Below are positions 6,554 to 12,350 of a stretch of DNA of 12,939 bases, piece after piece; the first letter of the stretch is position 1, and each line of letters begins with the position of its first letter. A model generated the notes under the pieces. It made no database searches and was not told the origin of the DNA. It worked only from the letters and a program-made list of their open reading frames with translations. The stretch spans positions 1 through 12,939 of the forward strand of contig JBIOJM010000299.1 of assembly GCA_044450785.1 (NCBI GenBank), in the 5' to 3' direction. The stretch comes from JBIOJM01 sp044450785 (GTDB lineage Bacteria > Planctomycetota > Planctomycetia > Isosphaerales > Isosphaeraceae). The position numbers were made by a program, and so were the translations under genes.

Positions 6554-6802
6554 ATGACCGTAAAAGCCAAGCCACTTGCGGAGGTTACCCATCGGGCCAT
6601 CGAGGTGCTCGCTCGTGAGCTCGGAGCGGCGGATGCGATCCGATTCATCAACCAGTTCACGACGGGCTACGGTGACTACACGTCGGAGCGGGACGAGCTC
6701 TTCGCCGGGGAGACGCTGGATCAGATCATCGCCGATATCAAGAAGACGCGCCCTGGGCAGGGCGCCGGGTCGGACGGGGCTGAAGGCCAGCCCGTCGGTT
6801 AA
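6554..6802 (+). CDS. small protein of unknown function
   Basis: The product has 82 residues and is mostly helical and soluble. The core runs from THRAIEVLARELG to RFINQFTTG and then GDYTSERDELFAGETLDQIIADIKK. I recall small unannotated proteins with a similar RF-x-x-QF...GxGxYTxER pattern from cyanobacteria and planctomycetes, but I cannot name the family. Codon third positions are GC-rich, like those of neighbouring genes, which supports coding. ATG 6554 has GGAG (6542-6545) 8 bases upstream. The last ten codons (DGAEGQPVG and stop) lie in a REP-like palindrome cluster (6773-6828), so the C-terminus is probably a recent addition. Size, an operator-like palindrome upstream and accessory surroundings would fit an antitoxin-like role, but no toxin partner is visible. 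Confidence 0.7.
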   Translation: MTVKAKPLAEVTHRAIEVLARELGAADAIRFINQFTTGYGDYTSERDELFAGETLDQIIADIKKTRPGQGAGSDGAEGQPVG

Positions 6803-6828
6803 GAGCCCCGTCTTCACTGGACGGGCTC
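6773..6828. repeat. REP-like cluster of four mutually complementary segments
   Basis: Segments GACGGGGCTG (6773-6782), CAGCCCGTC (6788-6796), GAGCCCCGTC (6803-6812) and GACGGGCTC (6820-6828) alternate in polarity. The first can pair with the second (one bulge) or perfectly with the third. The fourth can pair with the third (one bulge) or perfectly with the second over 8 bases. The result is either two tandem hairpins or a competing interleaved fold. The cluster begins inside the small gene at 6554-6802 and extends past its stop. There is no following T-run, so a simple terminator is unlikely. Confidence 0.7.
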
Positions 6829-7165
6829 GAGCCAGTTGTGGGGCGCTCTGGACTCGCAATGATGACATCGAGAGAAGTGACGGAGTCGCGCGAGCGCCAG
6901 TCGAATAAGTAGGGCAGGCGTGATGGCGTCGTAGACCGGAACGTCATTGTCGCCTTTGTCGTTGCGTCCGTCATTGTCAACCTGGCGCTGACGCCGCCAG
7001 GCTACTGCAATTCCGCCCCCTCCAAGGGCTGAGGACCCGCGACGGTCGATCCGCCCAACAAAAATAATTAGCCGCGAATTCCGATTGTCGCGACAGTATC
7101 GATTAGAATAATAATAGCGAAGATCGGACCCATCGCGCGCGGCTTTCATCCGTGGGAGGACCAGC
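6829..7165. other. intergenic stretch without a recognised gene
   Basis: No reading frame here shows family features or planctomycete-like codon use. The only notable content is a short direct repeat of GTCATTGTC near 6940-6985, an AT-rich segment at about 7069-7117, and the promoter/palindrome at 7085-7113. A minus-strand frame spanning 7167-6814 is open but unrecognisable and contains repetitive Asp/Asn/Arg-rich sequence. Confidence 0.5.
7085..7113 (+). promoter_or_regulatory. possible promoter with palindrome for the GGCT-decarboxylase genes
   Basis: TTGTCG (7085-7090) and ATAATA (7108-7113) are 17 bases apart in the only AT-rich part of this stretch, 53 bases before the presumed start at 7166. 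The perfect 10-base palindrome TGTCGCGACA (7086-7095) overlaps the -35 element and could be an operator. The -35 hexamer is identical to that proposed for the gene at 6554. Prediction only. Confidence 0.35.
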
Positions 7166-7168
7166 ACG
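7155..7168 (+). promoter_or_regulatory. ribosome-binding site facing an ACG codon
   Basis: GGAGG (7155-7159) is a strong Shine-Dalgarno sequence. Six bases later, at ideal spacing, stands ACG (7166-7168) instead of ATG. Reading from this ACG restores the conserved beginning of the gamma-glutamylcyclotransferase fold, so this site decides the start of the following gene. Confidence 0.6.
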
Positions 7169-7531
7169 ACGTCCCCTCTGTTTGCCTACGGGACCCTGAT
7201 GCCTCGTGACCAGGAGGCCGTCTTGCGCCAAGGCTGGACGCCCGACGCCGTGCGCGGTCGGCTCTACGACCTCGGTCCTTACCCGGCCTTGATCGATCTC
7301 GACGACCCGACGGCGGGCTGGGTCGAGGGTTACGTCCGGTCAGTCGAGCCGGCGGAGTTGGAGCGGCACGACGTCTGGGAGGACGTGGCGGCGGGCGTGT
7401 ATCGCCGCGCCCTTACGACGACTCGGAACGAGAATCACGCGTGGATTTACGTTTACGCACGGCCGCTGCCGGGTCACGCCCGCGGTCCTTTCCCGCTGTG
7501 GAGTGCGCCGGCGGTGGAAGAGCGAGCGTGA
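7166..7531 (+). CDS. gamma-glutamylcyclotransferase-like protein (AIG2/GGCT fold), non-ATG start
   Basis: Read from ACG 7166 the product has 121 residues, the usual size of bacterial GGCT-like proteins. It begins MTSPLFAYGTLM, in which YGTLM (8-12) is the conserved substrate-binding loop. GRLYDLGPYPAL and GWVEGYVRSV are the next conserved strands. ELERHDVWE carries a candidate catalytic acid (E72), followed by VYRR. Family members convert gamma-glutamyl compounds to 5-oxoproline; the actual substrate is unknown. No ATG, GTG or TTG lies in frame between the upstream TAG (near 7115) and ATG 7199. Starting at 7199 would delete the first strand and most of the YGTLM loop. Either ACG is used, the start was lost by a T-to-C change, or the base is an error. 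The decarboxylase gene begins 28 bases after the stop, suggesting one transcript. Confidence 0.78.
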   Translation, partial: TTSPLFAYGTLMPRDQEAVLRQGWTPDAVRGRLYDLGPYPALIDLDDPTAGWVEGYVRSVEPAELERHDVWEDVAAGVYRRALTTTRNENHAWIYVYARPLPGHARGPFPLWSAPAVEERA

Positions 7532-7559
7532 CTCATTGCATTCGGTCAAGGAGACCACG

Positions 7560-9287
7560 ATGTTCAGCACTTCGCCCCTCTCCACGAAACGGGACGGACC
7601 GGCGGTGGCGATCGACAACGGGTCCTCCGGCGCTGAGTCACCCGGCGCGGTGACGATCGGCCGCTACCTGATCGAGCGTCTGGGCGCCCTGGGCGTCGAG
7701 CACGTATTCGGCATCCCCGGCGATTACATCTTGGGCCTTTACAAGTTGATTGACGAAAGCCCGATCCGGCTGATCGGGATGACGCGGGAGGACAACGCGG
7801 GCTTCGCGGCCGACGCCTATGCACGGATCCACGGGCTGGGGTGCATCTGCGTGACGTACTGCGTCGGCGGACTCTCCACGTGCAACAGCATCGCCGGGGC
7901 TTATGCCGAGAAGTCGCCGGTGATCGTTCTTGGCGGCTCGCCGGGGATGTCCGAGCGGGCGCACAACCCGCTGTTACACCATAAGGTCAAGGGGTTCGAG
8001 ACCCAGTTCGAGGTGTTCCAGAAGATCACGGGGGCCTCGGCGGTGCTGGACAGGCCGGAAACGGCGTTCAGCGAGATCGACCGCGTGCTCGAAGCGGCCG
8101 TGCGTTACAAGCGGCCGGTTTATCTCGAGCTGCCTCGCGACCAGGTCCATGCGCGGCAGGTCGCGCCGCATCGCCCGCCGGAGGGACTGCCACCGAGCGA
8201 TCCCGACGCGCTGCGCGAGGCGATCGACGAGGCGGCCGAGCTCCTGACCGCGGCCCGGCGCCCGGTCATCCTGGTGGACGTCGAGATTCACCGGTTCGGC
8301 CTCCAGGCGGAGCTGCTCTCCCTGGCCGAGTCGACGGGCATGCCGATCGCGACGACCATCCTGGGAAAGAGCGTGATCTCGGAGGCCCACCCCCTGTTTG
8401 CCGGCGTCTACGAAGGGGCGATGGGCCGGGCGGAGGTTACCGAGCTGGTCGAGTCGGCCGATTGCCTGCTGATGCTCGGCTGCTTCATGACCGACATCAA
8501 CCTCGGAATCTGGACGGCCAAGCTCGATCCGTCCAAGTGCATCGACGCGACCAGCGAGGACCTGCGGATCAAGCACCATCACTATTGCGAGGTGAGGCTC
8601 GACGACTTCATCCGCGGGCTGATCGACCGCGGGCTGGACGTGGCGCGGACGCCGGTGCCCAGACGCTCGCGGCCGTTCGCCGGTTTCGAGGCCGCAGCGC
8701 CCGACGACCGACTGACGTCGGCCGTCCTCTTCGGGCGGCTCAATCAAATGCTGGGCGAATACACGGACATGACGGTGATCGCCGACATCGGCGATTCCCT
8801 CTTCGGCTCGGCCGACCTGGAGATGCATCGCCACACCGAATTCCTCAGCCCCGCCTATTACACCTCGATGGGATTTGGGGTACCCGCCGCGGTCGGGGCC
8901 AGCATGGCCAATCCGAAGTCAAGGATCCTGGTCATCGTCGGCGACGGCGCCTTCCAGATGACCGGTATGGAGCTCTCAACGATTGCGCGGCACCATCTCA
9001 ATCCGATCGTCGTCGTCCTCAACAACCACGGCTACACAACCGAACGGTTCTTGCTGGATGGGACGTTCAACGACCTCCAGGACTGGGCGTACCACAAGGT
9101 CCCCGCGGTCGTCGGAGACGGCCTGGGCATGGAGGTGCGAACCGTCGGCGAGCTCAACTCCGCGCTACGGGCCGCGGTGGCCAACCTGGCAAGCTTCAGC
9201 CTGCTCAACGTGCACCTGGATCCCTACGACCGCAGCCCCGCCCTGGAGCGGCTGGCCCAACGGTTGTCGAAGCTCGTGACGCAATAG
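7560..9287 (+). CDS. thiamine-diphosphate-dependent 2-oxoacid decarboxylase (pyruvate/indolepyruvate decarboxylase type)
   Basis: The product has 575 residues, normal for the PDC/IPDC family, with N-terminal pyrimidine-binding, central and C-terminal diphosphate-binding domains. The catalytic set of Zymomonas PDC is present: Asp in GIPGDY (D55), the HH pair in LLHHKVKG (H140, H141), the ThDP-activating Glu in TREDNAGF (E77) and Glu in GYTTE (E495). The ThDP/Mg motif starts at GDG (461-463) and ends at NN (488-489). The enzyme should decarboxylate a 2-oxoacid to an aldehyde in the cytoplasm; whether pyruvate, phenylpyruvate or indolepyruvate is used cannot be read from sequence. ATG 7560 has AAGGAG 6 bases upstream. 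About 30 residues precede the usual family start (VTIGRYLIERL); a GTG at that point (7650) lacks a ribosome-binding site. The TAG stop lies inside the first unit (GCAATAG) of a heptamer repeat. Confidence 0.9.
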   Translation: MFSTSPLSTKRDGPAVAIDNGSSGAESPGAVTIGRYLIERLGALGVEHVFGIPGDYILGLYKLIDESPIRLIGMTREDNAGFAADAYARIHGLGCICVTYCVGGLSTCNSIAGAYAEKSPVIVLGGSPGMSERAHNPLLHHKVKGFETQFEVFQKITGASAVLDRPETAFSEIDRVLEAAVRYKRPVYLELPRDQVHARQVAPHRPPEGLPPSDPDALREAIDEAAELLTAARRPVILVDVEIHRFGLQAELLSLAESTGMPIATTILGKSVISEAHPLFAGVYEGAMGRAEVTELVESADCLLMLGCFMTDINLGIWTAKLDPSKCIDATSEDLRIKHHHYCEVRLDDFIRGLIDRGLDVARTPVPRRSRPFAGFEAAAPDDRLTSAVLFGRLNQMLGEYTDMTVIADIGDSLFGSADLEMHRHTEFLSPAYYTSMGFGVPAAVGASMANPKSRILVIVGDGAFQMTGMELSTIARHHLNPIVVVLNNHGYTTERFLLDGTFNDLQDWAYHKVPAVVGDGLGMEVRTVGELNSALRAAVANLASFSLLNVHLDPYDRSPALERLAQRLSKLVTQ

Positions 9288-9362
9288 AGGGCAATAGGCG
9301 GTAGGCAGTAGGCAGTCGAAAGCAAAAGCTCGTTTTCTCAACTCGCAACTGCCTACTGTCTA
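9281..9362. repeat. heptamer-repeat hairpin element (GCAGTAG units)
   Basis: GCAATAG (9281-9287, containing the decarboxylase stop) is followed after three bases by GCAATAG, GCGGTAG, GCAGTAG and GCAGTCG (9291-9318). The right arm ACTGCCTACTG (9348-9358) is the perfect complement of 9306-9316. With one G-U pair the stem extends to 15 pairs (9302-9316 with 9348-9362) around a 31-base loop. The architecture equals that of the 4286-4379 element, but the heptamer is unrelated. No T-run follows, so a classical terminator is doubtful. Confidence 0.75.
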
Positions 9363-9385
9363 GGCGAGCGGCAGAAAATGCCATA

Positions 9386-9441
9386 CCCGTAGCGGAACTC
9401 GCCAGAGTTCCGGCCCGAAGTCTGGCGACTTCGGCTACGGG
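9386..9441. repeat. three-stem cloverleaf palindrome (REP-like)
   Basis: An outer stem pairs CCCGTAGC (9386-9393) with GCTACGGG (9434-9441). Inside are two hairpins: GGAACTC (9394-9400), loop GCCA, GAGTTCC (9405-9411), and CGAAGTC (9416-9422), loop TGGC, GACTTCG (9427-9433). All three stems are perfect, and the two loops are complements of one another. It sits between the convergent decarboxylase and FG-GAP genes. Similar CGGAACTC/CGAAGTC palindromes are, from memory, dispersed in planctomycete genomes. Confidence 0.8.
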
Positions 9442-9465
9442 GATCATTCGACCTGCCACTCGCCC

Positions 9466-9480
9466 TGCTGCCTACTCAAT
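9466..9480. repeat. single heptamer arm at the FG-GAP stop
   Basis: On the minus strand the FG-GAP stop TGA (9478-9476) is followed at once by GTAGGCA and then GCAG, the same unit as in the 9291-9318 array but in the opposite orientation. Heptamer sequence thus abuts the stop codons of both convergent genes. Confidence 0.6.
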
Positions 9481-11866
9481 GGAGTAGTTGGTCGTTGAAT
9501 ACCTGCCGTTTGGTCTGAGTCGGAATCACTCCGTTCACAATGCCGGACTTGGGTGGTTTGTGAGTCCAGTTGTAGTTCTTCTGAGCGTGGAAGCGGCTCC
9601 GATCGTAGACTTTGCTGCTGAGAGTATTGATCCCGCTGGCCCGGCCCTTGTTCTGGCCTCGGTTAATCAAGTAGGAGCCGACGTGCTTGCCGGGGTGGTT
9701 GAACGAGTAGATCCGCTGGCGAAAGCCCTCTGGAGGCAGGAACTGGGCGAGGGCCACCGAGAGGGGGATCGGTTGGTAGTTGAGGGCCGAGAGTTCGGTG
9801 AGCGACGGAGTGTACTGGTTGGCTCCCGTGCTCGATATGTAGTCCGTGAAGGTGACCGGGCCCCTCGGCACCCCGGCAATTGCGCCGCCCGTGCCTGGAC
9901 TTGGACCTGGCGAGGGGGTGGGGGTGGGGGAGACGTTGAGACTTTGAACCGTGATGAAACCAGCCTGGACGATCAAGGCGCCGCCCTGCAGCTCGTTCGC
10001 GGAAGTCTGAGTGACATCATAGCCGGGAGCGCCGATGATGAAGTCGGACCGGTTATCGCCGTCCGCCGTGAACGCCTGTCCGTTCTGGAACCGGCTGGAT
10101 ACGGAGGCCCCGAAGAAGGCGGGGCCCGAGCTCGGGGTTGTCAACAAGAACTGGATGCCGGAGAGCGGGGCCGCCTCCGCGGCGGCGAGCGAGTACGTGC
10201 CGGTAAATCCAGATCGGCCTGGAATCAGGTAGGCGGTTCCCATGTTCCCGCTCGCCAGGTTCGCGCCCAAGAGGTAACCGGGCGCGCCGATCAGGATCTC
10301 GTTGGGCTGGCCGACGTTGATGAAGCCGACAGCCGTGAGTGCGTAGCCGGCCAGGTCGCCGGTGTCTCCCCCGTCGAACTCGACCGATTTGATGTTCGTC
10401 GGTATCGCGCTCAGCGGAATCGTGCCGGAGACCAGGGTGTTCGGCGCGCCGTAGATCATGTTGACTCGACCCGAGCTGGTGGCCCACCCGGGTGAACCGA
10501 TCAAGATGTCGCCGAACCCGTCGCCGTTGAAGTCGCCGGCGGAGCTGACCGCGAACCCGGTCAGGTCGCCCCCGGACGTACCCGTGAAGATCGCCCCCGG
10601 CACGACGCCGGTCGCGCTGCCCGGCGCGCCGACCCTACCTAGCGAGATGAAACTCACGCCGGGATTGCCAGCGACCGTGGCCAGGCTGGCCAGGCCGGAA
10701 CCGCCATAAACGAGATAAGCCGCGCCCGTGGAGGAGCCGGCCCGGGGCGCGCCGATCAGAAGATCGTCGATCTTGCCCCCACCGGCCGCATTCACGTCTC
10801 CTCCGTCGGCGACCGAGAACCCAGCCTGGTCTCCCGAGTTCGCGCCGGAGAAGACGACGCCCGGAAAGGTCTGGCCGACGGTTGCGACGTCGTAGGTGTT
10901 CGGGGCCACGAGCGCCGACGTCGGAATCAGGTAAACCGCGCCGGCATTGCCGACTCCGTCGACCGACGCCGACGGTGCACCCAGGATGAGATCGGAGGAC
11001 CCGTCGCCCAAGATATTGGAGCCGCCGGCGACCGAGCGGCCCAGTGCGGAGCCGGCAACCGAGCTGTCGAAGACGACGATGTTCAGACCCGTGGGCGCGG
11101 CCGCGTCGAGGTTGATCGGAGTCGTACCCGAGTTTGCCTGGAAATCACCCCAAACCACATAGACCCGACCCGTGCCGGGAACCGTTCCAGTGGTGTCTAT
11201 CGCACCCGGGGCACCGATGATGATCGCGTTTTGACCGCTGTTCAGTCTAACAGTCGATACCGAAGCGCCGAGCGACGCATTGGGGTTCGATCCGCTATAG
11301 AACGTGACGCCGTTGAAGGGGTTTGCCAGCGGTGTCCCACCCACGGCACCGGTGGAGTTGATCGGGTCGGTCTGGGCTGCCGCGCCAAGCTGGCTGAGGT
11401 CGCCGACCCGGTCCTTGGGAGTGTAAGGCGATGGGGGCGCCGGGTTCGTTAATGGCGTGCTGAGCCAGTCGGTGATCGCTGTCTGGCCGACCGTGCGGGA
11501 GCCGAAGATCAGGTAGACCGTGCTTCCCGTCTTGTTTCCGAGCGAAGCGGGATTGGCGCCGCTCAAGGTGGGGGCGCCGACCAGGAAGTCGTCGTAGCCA
11601 TCGCCGTTGACGTCGCCCACGTCGGAGACGCTCCAGCCGGCCCCGTTGAAGTTAGGGTGCGGGTTGACGCCCGTCGTGGTCGCGGTCCCCCCAAAATCCA
11701 TCCCGTAGGGCTTGGTCGCGATGACCGGCAGGGCCGGCGGCGAAGTCGCTCCGAGGTCGATGGACAGGAGGACTTTCGATTCGAGTCCTTCGCATCGGGG
11801 CTCAAATGCCCCGTGATCGGGCCTCCGCGCGGTCAACTTCCGAGGTCGGCGATTGCCAAAAAGCAT
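9476..11866 (-). CDS. FG-GAP repeat (integrin-alpha-like) seven-bladed beta-propeller protein
   Basis: The product has 796 residues. The N-terminus lacks a classical signal peptide but has FEPRCEGLESKVLLS (21-35), the motif seen on large planctomycete extracellular proteins, so export is expected. Seven blades end in IGAP-like motifs at 96-99, 217-220, 295-298, 371-374, 456-459, 526-529 and 611-614. Calcium-binding D-x-N-G-D-G loops precede several of them (GDVNGDGYDD at 84-93, GDFNGDGFGD at 444-453). A Pro/Thr/Ser linker (646-660) leads to a basic C-terminal region (670-796) that I do not recognise. A surface adhesion or matrix role is inferred. ATG at 11866 is preferred because GGGAGGAGGGAG (11884-11873) precedes it by 6 bases and the LES motif follows. 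The frame is open to 12058, but that extension is REP-derived sequence (VGQAFQPDA). Confidence 0.88.
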   Translation of the reverse strand: MLFGNRRPRKLTARRPDHGAFEPRCEGLESKVLLSIDLGATSPPALPVIATKPYGMDFGGTATTTGVNPHPNFNGAGWSVSDVGDVNGDGYDDFLVGAPTLSGANPASLGNKTGSTVYLIFGSRTVGQTAITDWLSTPLTNPAPPSPYTPKDRVGDLSQLGAAAQTDPINSTGAVGGTPLANPFNGVTFYSGSNPNASLGASVSTVRLNSGQNAIIIGAPGAIDTTGTVPGTGRVYVVWGDFQANSGTTPINLDAAAPTGLNIVVFDSSVAGSALGRSVAGGSNILGDGSSDLILGAPSASVDGVGNAGAVYLIPTSALVAPNTYDVATVGQTFPGVVFSGANSGDQAGFSVADGGDVNAAGGGKIDDLLIGAPRAGSSTGAAYLVYGGSGLASLATVAGNPGVSFISLGRVGAPGSATGVVPGAIFTGTSGGDLTGFAVSSAGDFNGDGFGDILIGSPGWATSSGRVNMIYGAPNTLVSGTIPLSAIPTNIKSVEFDGGDTGDLAGYALTAVGFINVGQPNEILIGAPGYLLGANLASGNMGTAYLIPGRSGFTGTYSLAAAEAAPLSGIQFLLTTPSSGPAFFGASVSSRFQNGQAFTADGDNRSDFIIGAPGYDVTQTSANELQGGALIVQAGFITVQSLNVSPTPTPSPGPSPGTGGAIAGVPRGPVTFTDYISSTGANQYTPSLTELSALNYQPIPLSVALAQFLPPEGFRQRIYSFNHPGKHVGSYLINRGQNKGRASGINTLSSKVYDRSRFHAQKNYNWTHKPPKSGIVNGVIPTQTKRQVFNDQLLH
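9909..9930 (+). other. G-rich run opposite the Pro/Thr linker codons
   Basis: The plus strand has three G5 runs separated by single T bases (9914-9918, 9920-9924, 9926-9930) and a preceding GG. This is the complement of the Pro/Thr/Ser-rich linker codons of the FG-GAP gene. It could form a G-quadruplex on the template strand, but the run is explained by the encoded linker. Confidence 0.4.
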
Positions 11867-12350
11867 CGGAGACTCCCTCCTCCCAAACCCACAGGCGTCA
11901 GGCTGGAAAGCCTGACCTACGTAAGAGTGGCGCGTCCACCGCGCCCGGACCAACGGCGCCACCCTCGGAAGACCGCCCCGGCGGGATGCCACTCCATGGC
12001 CCCGTCCGGACCGGTCCGGCGCAACTTTGCCGCCAAGGGTGTCCTCTTCCCTCTGCAATTTCGGTCAGGAACGGCATCCGACTCCACCCAAATCGGAAGT
12101 TGTAGATCCCGCACGATTCCCACTCCCGTTGCATTGGGCTCAATTCCTTCAACCTTCATGCCCGATATATTTCGCTGAAGTGATCCTCCCGGCCGCCCGT
12201 GCTGATCGTGCTCCGAGTGCCGTTCGAGCGGGGCACGGCCCTCGTGAGAAGAACGCAGCAGTCCGGACGGCGAAGTCAACGAGACCGCCGGGTTTTCCGT
12301 CAAAGAGACGGATCTCTTCGGCGAGACCATAGTATGTTGAGGCGAGATCC
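11867..12350. other. divergent intergenic region between the FG-GAP and TolC-like genes
   Basis: This 484-base gap holds the FG-GAP ribosome-binding site (11873-11884) and a REP-like hairpin (11897-11916). Nearer the TolC-like start is a small perfect hairpin, AAGAGA (12303-12308) with TCTCTT (12313-12318). A minus-strand frame beginning at an ATG near 12160 is open to 11917, but its third codon positions are not GC-biased like the real genes, so I do not call it. No convincing promoter pair was found for either gene. Confidence 0.5.
11897..11916. repeat. REP-like hairpin (GTCAGGCT / AGCCTGAC)
   Basis: GTCAGGCT (11897-11904), loop GGAA and AGCCTGAC (11909-11916) form a perfect 8-base-pair hairpin, about 30 bases upstream of the FG-GAP start and in its probable leader. 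Read on the minus strand it encodes the VGQAFQPDA peptide, which I recall as a frequent false translation in planctomycete genomes. It is a dispersed palindrome, not coding sequence. Confidence 0.75.

Noticed and set aside
5051..6868. A 605-codon open frame on the minus strand opposite holB and the region beyond
   Set aside because: It is antisense to holB, shows no domain, has Arg/Gly/Pro-rich composition typical of the complement of high-GC coding DNA, and runs through the out-of-frame Uma2 remnant.
6814..7167. A 117-codon minus-strand open frame in the gap before the GGCT-like gene
   Set aside because: It has no family similarity that I can see, mixed codon third positions and a low-complexity Asp/Asn/Arg stretch. 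It runs across the proposed promoter of the GGCT-like gene.
9909..9930. G-quadruplex as a regulatory element
   Set aside because: The G runs are the complement of Pro/Thr/Ser linker codons, and a fourth tract of three or more G is missing. The coding explanation suffices.
9488..10495. A 335-codon plus-strand open frame
   Set aside because: It is antisense to the FG-GAP propeller gene, whose IGAP and calcium-loop motifs are unmistakable.
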